From: Gammaproteobacteria bacterium
Lineage (GTDB): Bacteria > Pseudomonadota > Gammaproteobacteria > Pseudomonadales > UBA5518
Reading direction: 5' to 3'
Assembly (NCBI GenBank): GCA_016718385.1
Contig: JADKDK010000002.1
Coordinates: 372,001-436,000, forward strand
Length of the DNA stretch: 64,000 nt
Position numbers and translations under genes: made by a program. A model generated the notes under the pieces. That model searched no databases, had not been told where the DNA came from, and saw nothing but the letters and a program-made list of their open reading frames with translations. Positions 51,424-58,845 of this stretch are shown here, piece by piece; within the stretch, counting starts at the first letter, position 1; the number at the start of each line of letters is the position of its first letter.

Positions 51424-52185
51424 ATGGTCGAGCTCAGCCTCGTCAGCGTCTCGCTGCTGGTCGTCACCGGTTTCATCGCCGGCGTGATCAACACGCTCGC
51501 CGGCGGCGGCTCGAACCTGACGATACCCGCGCTGATGGTGATGGGCTTGCCCGCCGACGTCGCCAACGCGACCAACCGCGTCGGGGTCTTGCTGCAGTCG
51601 GTGGCGGGCGTGCACGGTTTTCACCGCCACGGCAAGCTCGATTCGCACGACACGGTGCCGGTGCTGATCCCGAACCTGCTCGGCGGCCTGCTCGGGGCGG
51701 TGTTCGCCGCCGCGATCCCGGTGAGCTTCCTGAAGCCGCTGCTGCTGGGCACCATGATCGGGATGTCGCTGCTGATACTGCTGCGTCCCGCCGTGATCGC
51801 CCCGCCGCCCGGCACGCCGCCGCTGTCGGTGCGCGAGCGACCGGCCGCGTGGGCCGCGCTGTTCCTCGCCGGGGTCTACGGCGGATTCGTGCAGGCCGGT
51901 GTGGGCTTCGTGCTGATCGCCGCGCTCGCCGGCACGCTGCGCTACGACCTGGTGCGCACCAACGCGTTGAAGATGCTGTGCACCGGCGCGTTCACGCTGA
52001 TCGCGCTCGCGGTCTTCATCGTCGATGACCTGGTGCTGTGGCTGCCGGGTCTTGTCCTCGGCGTCAGCACGATGTTCGGTGCCGCGCTCGGCGTGCGCAT
52101 GGCGCTGAAGGTGCGGCAGGAAACGCTGAAATGGTTCCTTTTCCTGATGACGGTCTGTGCCAGCGCGGCGGCGCTGTGGCATTGA
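51424..52185 (+). CDS. TauE/SafE family membrane protein
   Basis: A 253-residue protein with about eight membrane segments. FIAGVINTLAGGGSNLTIPALMV is the family's signature near residue 20, and GVYGGFVQAGVGFVLIAALAG begins the second half, showing the internal repeat. The family exports sulphite or other organic anions such as sulphoacetate. It starts 10 bases after the flavoprotein stop and is probably co-transcribed, so it may export a pathway product. Confidence 0.88.
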   Translation: MVELSLVSVSLLVVTGFIAGVINTLAGGGSNLTIPALMVMGLPADVANATNRVGVLLQSVAGVHGFHRHGKLDSHDTVPVLIPNLLGGLLGAVFAAAIPVSFLKPLLLGTMIGMSLLILLRPAVIAPPPGTPPLSVRERPAAWAALFLAGVYGGFVQAGVGFVLIAALAGTLRYDLVRTNALKMLCTGAFTLIALAVFIVDDLVLWLPGLVLGVSTMFGAALGVRMALKVRQETLKWFLFLMTVCASAAALWH

Positions 52186-52251
52186 GACCTGATCCGTGCT
52201 GGTTCGCGGTTTCGATCGAAACTGCTCCCGGACGATGAACCACCAACGGTA

Positions 52252-52396
52252 GGCGCGCCGAGCGCCGGGCCTGTGCCGCGAGCGGACATGTGGATGACGA
52301 AATCGCCGGGAGCGATTTCGTCAACACGCGTAGCCGCCGCACAGGGATGTGCCAGGCGGCGGCCGCGCGCGGCACAGGCCCGGCGCTCGGCGCGCC
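52252..52396. repeat. Nested palindromic element, 29-bp perfect terminal arms
   Basis: A perfect 29-bp inverted repeat lies at 52252-52280 and 52368-52396 (it starts GGCGCGCCGAGCGCCGGG). Between the arms is a second palindrome TGACGAAATCGC-CGGGA-GCGATTTCGTCA at 52295-52323 and a third stem (GCCGCC/GGCGGC) beyond it. The whole could fold as one long structured hairpin. It sits between convergent genes and carries a CGGCACAGGCC core seen in the repeat at 44848. No open frame is inside it. Confidence 0.75.
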
Positions 52397-52441
52397 GGCC
52401 CGGATCCCTACCCCCGTGAGTTCATTGGCAACTTGCCCCGA

Positions 52442-53119
52442 TCACGACAACCCCGCCACCGGCACCAGCGCGCCGTGGATCGCGCGCGCGGCATCGCTGC
52501 CGAGGAAGCAGATCACGTTGCCCAAATCCTGCGGGCTGACCCACAGCGAGGGATCGGCGTCGGGCATGTCGGCGCGGTTGCGCGGCGTGTCGATCATGCT
52601 CGGCAGCACCGCGTTCACGTTGACGCCGTGATGCTTGAGCTCGGCCGAGAGGCTCTCGGTCAGGCGCATCACCACGCTCTTGGCGGCACAGTAGGCGCTC
52701 ATGTGACCCTGGCCCTTCAGCGCGCCGAGCGCCCCCACGTTCACGATCGCCCCGCGTCCGCGGGCGGCCATGCCGGGCACCGCTGCGCGCACGGCGTTCT
52801 GCATCGTGGCCACGTTGATCTGGTACATCTGCGCCCACTCGCCGTCGGTGACTTCCCAGGTGCGCGGCCCCATCGCGAAACCGCCGGCGAGGTTGAACAA
52901 CCCGTCCACCGGACCGATCTGTCCGAAGCACGCGGCAGTCGCGCCGGCATCGCCGAGATCGACGCACAGGCGCAGCGAACCGTCGGCCGGCGCGTCGGCG
53001 GGAAATGCGAGGTCCAGCAGCACCGTGTCGGCGCCGAGCGCGCGGGCGCATTCGCTGACTCCGCGCCCCAGCGCGCCGGCGGCGCCGGTGATCACGATGC
53101 GTTTGCCCTTCAGAGTCAT
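52442..53119 (-). CDS. Short-chain dehydrogenase/reductase
   Basis: A 225-residue SDR: VITGAAGALGRGVSECARALGADTV, NLAGGF, Ser in NVGALGALKG region, YCAAKS (Tyr-XXX-Lys is YCAAK) and NAVLPSMIDTPRNR. It acts with NAD(P)H on an unknown alcohol or ketone. GGAG eight bases before the ATG fixes the start. It lies 64 bases downstream of the acyl-CoA synthetase gene on the same strand, so the two are probably one operon. Confidence 0.88.
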   Translation of the reverse strand: MTLKGKRIVITGAAGALGRGVSECARALGADTVLLDLAFPADAPADGSLRLCVDLGDAGATAACFGQIGPVDGLFNLAGGFAMGPRTWEVTDGEWAQMYQINVATMQNAVRAAVPGMAARGRGAIVNVGALGALKGQGHMSAYCAAKSVVMRLTESLSAELKHHGVNVNAVLPSMIDTPRNRADMPDADPSLWVSPQDLGNVICFLGSDAARAIHGALVPVAGLS

Positions 53120-53183
53120 GAGATTCTCTCCGGTGGAACCGAGAAACGTGTTTGTTCCGCGCGAATCGCGAGCACGCGAATCG

Positions 53184-54764
53184 TCACACCTTCCGCGCGG
53201 CGCCCGCCCAGTACGTCGTGCGCAGCGCCTTCTTGTCGGGCTTGCCGATGGGCGTGAGCGGGATCGCGCTCACGAAGTCCAGCGACTTCGGCGCCTGCAC
53301 CGAGCCCTTGGCGTCCTTGACCCGCGCCACCAGCTCCTCGCGCAGCGCATCGCCCTGCTCCACGCCCGGCTTCAGCACCACCAGCGCCTTCACGGCCTCG
53401 CCCCAGCGCTCGTCCGGCACGCCGATCACCGCGACCTGCGCCACCGCCGGGTGCGCCGAGATCACGTCCTCGACCTCGCGCGGGAACACGTTGAAACCGC
53501 CGGTGACCACCATGTCCTTCTTGCGGTCGATGATGTAGAGGAAACCCTCGCTGTCGAAGCGGGCAATATCACCCGTGTGCAGCCAGCCGCCGGCGAAGGC
53601 CTCGGCGGTCTGCTCGGGCAGGTTGTGGTAGCCCTTCATGACCAGCGGGGCGCGCACGCAGAGCTCCCCGGGCTGCCCGGGGGCAACGGGATTGTTGTCG
53701 TCGTCGAGCAGCGCCAGGTGCACCCACGGCGCCGGGCGCCCGCAGGAGGCGAGACGCTCCGGTTTCGACAGGTCGTGCTCGGCCTTCTTCATGTTCGCCA
53801 GCGCCATGGGCGCCTCGGACTGGCCGAAATACTGGTAGAAGACGTGGCCCCACTTCTCGATGCCTTCGCGCAGCCGCGCCGGGCTCATCGCCGAGGCGCC
53901 GTAGAAGATCGTCTCCAGGCTCGACAGATCCGCGGTCGCCGCGCGCGGCGAATCGAGCAGGGTGTAGATCATCACCGGCACCAGCATGGTCGCGGTGATG
54001 CGGTGCTGCTCGACCATGTCGAAGAAGAGATCCGGCGTGAAGCCGCGCGGCACGTAGAACGCGCCGCCGCGCTGCAGCACCGGGATGAAGAAGGCCGCCG
54101 CCGCGTGCGAGAGCGGCGTGCACATCAGCATGCGCAGTTCCTCGGGGAACTCCCACTCGGCCATCTGCAGCATCGTCAGGTAGGCGCCGCCACGGGCGGT
54201 CGACATCACGCCCTTGGGCTTGCCGGTGGTGCCGCCGGTGTAGTTGATCGAGCTCACGTCGTCGGGGCGGATGTCGGGCGCCAGGAGCGGCGCGGCGCTG
54301 AATTGCGCGGCGAGCGCAAGGTAGTCCACGCCGACCGTGCTGGGACCGAAAGCCAGCAGGTTCTTCAACCCGGGCAGGCGTGCCTTGAGCTCGGCGGCGC
54401 GCTGATCGAAGGCGGACGGATCGTAGACCAGCGTCTCGATCCCCGCGTCCTCCAGCACGTAGGCGTGATCGTCGAGCGATCCCAGCGGATGCAGCGGCGT
54501 GCCGCAGCAGCCCGTGACCTGCATCGCGGCCAGGTTGGTCAGCACCTCGGGGCGGTTGCCGGAGAGGATCGCCACCCGCGATCCAACGCCGAGGCCCATC
54601 GCCTTCAGCGCCTGGTGCATGCGGCTGGCGGTCGCGCGCACCTCGGCATAGCTCAGCACGGTGTCGCCGATGAACAGGCAAGGCCGCTCGTCGTAGCGGT
54701 TCAGCCCGTCGATCAGCATGTGCACCATCAGCGGGGGTTCGTGGATGCGGTCGTGGTTCATCAT
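53184..54764 (-). CDS. Fatty/aromatic acyl-CoA synthetase (AMP-binding)
   Basis: A 526-residue ANL-family ligase. The P-loop is SSINYTGGTTGKPKGVM, with YYGASAMSPARLREG-like residues, YQYFGQSEAPMALANM, GWLHTGDIARFDSEGFLYIIDRKKDM and the C-terminal LTPIGKPDKKALR (catalytic Lys). It activates an acid with ATP and CoA. AAGGA before two adjacent ATGs at 54764/54761 sets the start. With the neighbouring dehydrogenase, SDR and flavoproteins it forms a degradation cluster; the acid is unknown. Confidence 0.9.
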   Translation of the reverse strand: MMNHDRIHEPPLMVHMLIDGLNRYDERPCLFIGDTVLSYAEVRATASRMHQALKAMGLGVGSRVAILSGNRPEVLTNLAAMQVTGCCGTPLHPLGSLDDHAYVLEDAGIETLVYDPSAFDQRAAELKARLPGLKNLLAFGPSTVGVDYLALAAQFSAAPLLAPDIRPDDVSSINYTGGTTGKPKGVMSTARGGAYLTMLQMAEWEFPEELRMLMCTPLSHAAAAFFIPVLQRGGAFYVPRGFTPDLFFDMVEQHRITATMLVPVMIYTLLDSPRAATADLSSLETIFYGASAMSPARLREGIEKWGHVFYQYFGQSEAPMALANMKKAEHDLSKPERLASCGRPAPWVHLALLDDDNNPVAPGQPGELCVRAPLVMKGYHNLPEQTAEAFAGGWLHTGDIARFDSEGFLYIIDRKKDMVVTGGFNVFPREVEDVISAHPAVAQVAVIGVPDERWGEAVKALVVLKPGVEQGDALREELVARVKDAKGSVQAPKSLDFVSAIPLTPIGKPDKKALRTTYWAGAARKV

Positions 54765-54942
54765 GCAATTCCTTGGTGGCACAGCCGCGAATCATAGCGT
54801 CCCGCGTCGCCGCGTACATGACGATCGTGCAAGGGAACCGGGGCCGGGGAAGGTTTCAGCGGTCGTCGCGATAGCGACGCTCTGCGAGCAAGGCGGCGGA
54901 CACGCTCGCGGGCATGGCACTAGCCGCGGGCATGGCCCGCTC

Positions 54943-56091
54943 CTACTTCAATACGTCGCGGCTGATCAGCTCCTTCATGATCTCGGAGGTGCCGCCGTAG
55001 ATGCGCTGCACGCGCGAATCGGCATAGAAGCGCGAGATCGGGTATTCGCGCATGTAACCGTAGCCGCCGAAGAGCTGCAGGCAGCCATCGACGACCTGGT
55101 CCTCCAGTTCCGTGCAGCTCAGCTTGGCGACGCTGGCGGTCGCCGAGTCGAGCTCGTGGCGCATCAGGCTGGCGATGCAGCTGTCGAGGAAACGCTCGTG
55201 CACCGTGATCGCGGCGGCCATCTCGGCCAGACGATAACGCGTGTTCTGCTGCGCGGCGAGCGGCTGGCCGAAGGCGTGGCGCTCCTTGACGTAGGCGACC
55301 GTGATGTCGAGCGCACCGCGCGCGTGTGCGACCGCGCCGATCGAGAGCCCCAGCCGCTCGCGCGGCAGTTCGTTCATCAGCACCGCGAAGCCGCGGTTCA
55401 GTCCGCCCAGCAGCGCCTGCGGACCGACGCGCACATCGCTGTAGAAGAGTTCCGAGGTGTCCGCGGCGTGCAGCCCGAGCTTTTCCAGGTTTCGCCCGCG
55501 CGCGAAACCCGGCGCGTCGGCATCGACCAGCAGCAGCGATATCCCCTTCGAGCCCGGCGCCGAGAGATCGGTCTTCGCCGCGGTGATCACGAGATCCGCG
55601 TGCTGGCCGTTGGTGATGAAAGTCTTGGCGCCGTTGATCTTCCAGCCCTCGCCATCGGGCTGCGCGCTGGCGCGGATCGATTGCAGGTCCGATCCCGCCC
55701 CGGGTTCGGTCATCGCGATGGCGCCCACGCAATCGCCGCAGACCATCTTCGGGAGGTAGCGCTGCTTCTGCTCCTCGGTGCCGGCATTGAGCACGTAGTG
55801 CGCGCAGATGTCGCTGTGCACCGTGATGTTGCAGGCGAGCGCGAGGAAGCCCGCGCGCGCGATCTCCTGCTGCACCACCACCGAGAAGCGGAAATCGGCA
55901 CCGACGCCACCGTACTCCAGCGGGATGTCGGTGCCGAGCATGCCGGCAGCACCGAGTTCGCGCCAGGTTTCGCGCGGGATGATGCCGGCGCTCTCCCATT
56001 CCTCGTAAAACGGCGCCACGCGCTCCTTCACGAAGCGGCGCACGCTGTCGCGAAACAGCGCGAGTTCGGTATCCTGTTCGCTCGCGCTCAT
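54943..56091 (-). CDS. Acyl-CoA dehydrogenase
   Basis: A 382-residue full-length acyl-CoA dehydrogenase: EYGGVGADFRFSVVVQQEIA, AMTEPGAGSDLQSI, INGAKTFITNGQHADL, QPLAAQQNTRYRLAEM and the end FGGYGYMREYPISRFYADSRVQRIYGG motif in short pieces, with the catalytic Glu expected near IYGGTSEI. It oxidises an acyl-CoA at C2-C3 with FAD. GGAGG seven bases before the ATG at 56091 fixes the start. Unlike the dehydrogenase pair at 24.7-27.1 kb, it is intact and single. Confidence 0.92.
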   Translation of the reverse strand: MSASEQDTELALFRDSVRRFVKERVAPFYEEWESAGIIPRETWRELGAAGMLGTDIPLEYGGVGADFRFSVVVQQEIARAGFLALACNITVHSDICAHYVLNAGTEEQKQRYLPKMVCGDCVGAIAMTEPGAGSDLQSIRASAQPDGEGWKINGAKTFITNGQHADLVITAAKTDLSAPGSKGISLLLVDADAPGFARGRNLEKLGLHAADTSELFYSDVRVGPQALLGGLNRGFAVLMNELPRERLGLSIGAVAHARGALDITVAYVKERHAFGQPLAAQQNTRYRLAEMAAAITVHERFLDSCIASLMRHELDSATASVAKLSCTELEDQVVDGCLQLFGGYGYMREYPISRFYADSRVQRIYGGTSEIMKELISRDVLK

Positions 56092-56354
56092 CGTGGATCC
56101 TCCGCCGGAAAAAGGTCCCGAGCTTAGCATCAGCGCCCCGGTGCGGGCCACCCGGGCATTCCTGGCAACACCTGTCGTCACTGCCTCCGCCGCGGCGCGG
56201 GCGGGATTACCGCCGACGCACTAAACGCGACGATTCCCTGCCGCAGCACGCAGTAAAGTCCTGGTAATTCCCAGCAGCCGCACGCGTGGCGTAGACTCCG
56301 CGCGCGCCCGCCGGGCGGGCACTGTCCACGATCACGAATTGCCAGGGTGAATGC

Positions 56355-57854
56355 ATGAATGTACCGGTAGACAAGAGCAGCCCCTCGCGCCCGCGCCGCC
56401 TCGCCGACGTCGGGCGCTGGGACATGGAAACCGATGTCGCGATCATCGGCTTCGGCGGCTCCGGAGCCGCGGCGGCCATCGAGGCCAGCGACCAGGGCGC
56501 GGCGGTGACGATCTTCGACCTCGCCAGCGCCAGCGGCGGCTCGACCGCTCTGTCCAGCGCCGAGATCTACATGGGCGGCAACGGCGGCACGCGCGTGCAG
56601 CGCGCCTGCGGGCTGGAGGACTCGACCGAGGACATGTACCAGTACCTGATGGCCGCCAACGGTCCGCTGGCCGATCCGGACAAGGTGCGCGCCTACTGCG
56701 AGGGGAGCCTCGATCATTTCAACTGGCTGGTCGGCCTCGGCGTGCCGTACAAGGACACGCTTTACAACCAGCGCGCCATCATGGCGCTCACCGATGACTG
56801 CCTGCTCTATACCGGCAGCGAGAAGGCATGGCCTTACAACCGGGTCGCCAAGCCCTGCCCGCGCGGCCACAACCTGCAGGTCGAGGGCGACAACGGCGGC
56901 CCGCTGTTCATGAAGATCATGACGGAGAACGTCGAGAAACGCGGCGTGAAGGTCGTCTTTGAAGCGCGCGCGCTGACGTTGATCGTTGACGACGAGCGCC
57001 GCGTGCACGGCGTGGTGGTGCGCATCGACCAGCAGGAACGCTGCGTGCGCGCCCGGCGCGGCGTGATCCTCTGCGCCGGCGGCTTCGCGATGAACCAGGA
57101 GATGCTGCGCAAGTACTCGCCGCTGCTGCTCGCGGCCAGCGAGCCGATAGGCAACCCGGGCGACACGGGATCGGGCATCCAGATGGGCATGGCGGTCGGT
57201 GCGGCCGCGATCAACATGCACGAGGGCTTCGTGAGCCTGCCGTATTACCCGCCGTCGTCGCTGACCTGGGGCATCCTGGTCAACGCCCAGGGCCAGCGCT
57301 TCGTGAACGAGGACTGCTACCACGGGCGCGTGGGCTACTACTGCCTGCAGCAGCCGGACCGGCGCGTGTACCTGATCGCGAACGTCGAGGATTTCGGCGA
57401 CTACGAGAAGACCAGCTATCTCGGCGCCAAGTTCGTGGCGACCGCGGAGGAATCCGTGGCGGAGCTCGAGAGCGAGCTGCAACTGCCCGAGGGCACGCTG
57501 CAGAACACGATCGAGGTGTTCAACCGCAATGCGGCCGAGGGCGTGGATCCCCTGTTCCACAAGACCGCGGAGTGGCTGAAGCCCCTGGAACTGCCGCTGG
57601 CCGCGCTCGATTGCACGCCGGGCCACGGTGCCTTCTACCCCTTCTTCACGCTGGGTGGCCTGGATACCCTGCCGAGCGGCGAGGTACTCACCGCCGAGCG
57701 CACCGTGATCCAGGGCCTGTACGCGGCCGGGCGCACCGCATGCGGCGTGCCGCGCACCGCAAGCGGCTACGCCAGTGGCATCTCGGTGGGCGATGCGACC
57801 TTCTCCGGCCGCATGGCCGGACGCGCCGCGGCGATGGCGGGCGCGCACGACTGA
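56355..57854 (+). CDS. FAD-dependent KstD-like flavoprotein, second paralogue
   Basis: A 499-residue paralogue of the gene at 49926, with the same order of motifs: TDVAIIGFGGSGAAAAIEAS, GGSTALSSAEIYMGGNGG, DSTEDMYQYLMAANGP, RARRGVILCAGGFAMNQEM and IQGLYAAGRTACGVPRTASGY. The residues AGGFA/FI, EDCYHGR and the C-terminal SGI/MSIGDATF block are shared. Gene duplication and divergence towards another substrate of one pathway is likely. A weak AGGGTGAATGC serves as ribosome site. It is divergent from the acyl-CoA dehydrogenase gene and convergent with an SDR gene. Confidence 0.82.
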   Translation: MNVPVDKSSPSRPRRLADVGRWDMETDVAIIGFGGSGAAAAIEASDQGAAVTIFDLASASGGSTALSSAEIYMGGNGGTRVQRACGLEDSTEDMYQYLMAANGPLADPDKVRAYCEGSLDHFNWLVGLGVPYKDTLYNQRAIMALTDDCLLYTGSEKAWPYNRVAKPCPRGHNLQVEGDNGGPLFMKIMTENVEKRGVKVVFEARALTLIVDDERRVHGVVVRIDQQERCVRARRGVILCAGGFAMNQEMLRKYSPLLLAASEPIGNPGDTGSGIQMGMAVGAAAINMHEGFVSLPYYPPSSLTWGILVNAQGQRFVNEDCYHGRVGYYCLQQPDRRVYLIANVEDFGDYEKTSYLGAKFVATAEESVAELESELQLPEGTLQNTIEVFNRNAAEGVDPLFHKTAEWLKPLELPLAALDCTPGHGAFYPFFTLGGLDTLPSGEVLTAERTVIQGLYAAGRTACGVPRTASGYASGISVGDATFSGRMAGRAAAMAGAHD

Positions 57855-57858
57855 GGCA

Positions 57859-57893
57859 GCGCTCGGGGCGGCGCGACAGGCCGCCCCGAGCGC
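57859..57893. terminator. Strong bidirectional hairpin between convergent genes
   Basis: GCGCTCGGGGCGGC and GCCGCCCCGAGCGC form a perfect 14-bp stem with loop GCGACAG. It lies between the flavoprotein stop (57854) and the SDR stop (57900). It has no T-tract on either strand, so termination may rely on the stem's strength or a cofactor. Confidence 0.6.
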
Positions 57894-57899
57894 CCGGCG

Positions 57900-58676
57900 T
57901 CATTGCTCGAACTTCAGCACGGTCTTCCACCACAGCCGCGGCGCGAGCGCGTGCCACAGGTCGAGCAGCTTGGCCTCGCCGGGATAGATGGCCTTCCTGC
58001 CCTTCTCGAGCCCCTGCTCGATCTGCTCCACGATCTTGGCCGGGTCCCCCAGGCGCCCGGACTTCTTCGCCTCGCGCAGCGCCTTGGCCGGATCGGTGTC
58101 CAGCGACTGCTGGATCAATGGCGTGTTAACCGCCGGCGGCATCACCACCGCGATACGCAGCGCCGTGTGCCCCAGTTCATTGGCCAGCGTCTCGCCGAAC
58201 ACGTTCACGGCGGCCTTGGAGGCCGCATAGGCGCCGAGCTTTGGCGTCAGCGCAGTCGCGGACACGGATCCGAACAGGATCACGTCGCCGCGATTGCGCG
58301 CAACCATGCCCGGCACCACAGCGCGGATCATGTGCAGCGTGCCGAAGTAATTCACCTCCATCAGCCGCCGCGCCACCTCCAGGGTCGTGTCGATAGCCGC
58401 GTGACTCGGCATGATGCCGGCGGCATGGGTCAGGCGGTCGATCGGCCCGAGTTCGCGCTCGACGTCCGCGACGCGCGCCTGCACCTCCTCCCAGTCGGCC
58501 ACGTTGCAGCGCCACGCGCGGATGTTCGGCGATTGTGCCGCGGTTTCCGCGAGCGCGGCCTCGTTCATGTCGAAAATCGCGACCTGTGCGCCGGCCGCCG
58601 CGAGTCGCAGCGCCGAGACCTTGCCCATGCCGCTGGCGCCGCCGGTGACCAGTGCTACCTTGCCGTGGAAAGCCAT
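57900..58676 (-). CDS. Short-chain dehydrogenase/reductase
   Basis: A 258-residue SDR: LVTGGASGMGKVSALRLAAAGA, HAAGIMPSH (NAG variant), Ser in LFGSVSATA, and YAASK in KLGAYAASKAAVN. PPAVNTPLI follows the active site, and a C-terminal extension of about 60 residues with WHALAPRLWWKTVL may contact membranes. AGGAG seven bases before the ATG at 58676 sets the start. It is divergent from the phosphatase gene and stands as a single-gene transcript. Confidence 0.85.
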   Translation of the reverse strand: MAFHGKVALVTGGASGMGKVSALRLAAAGAQVAIFDMNEAALAETAAQSPNIRAWRCNVADWEEVQARVADVERELGPIDRLTHAAGIMPSHAAIDTTLEVARRLMEVNYFGTLHMIRAVVPGMVARNRGDVILFGSVSATALTPKLGAYAASKAAVNVFGETLANELGHTALRIAVVMPPAVNTPLIQQSLDTDPAKALREAKKSGRLGDPAKIVEQIEQGLEKGRKAIYPGEAKLLDLWHALAPRLWWKTVLKFEQ

Positions 58677-58845
58677 CGGGATTCTCCTGTGAGTGGCCAA
58701 GCAAAGCGTCGAGTGTAGCGAGTCACACGACAAGGCCGCGTCGCGGCCAGATGACGATTTGTTTAGGCCACGTCCGATCGGGGCCACGGCGAACGCCCAC
58801 GGGCACTAGAATGTCGGCCTGTCGTCCCCGGGTGCTTTCCCCTGT

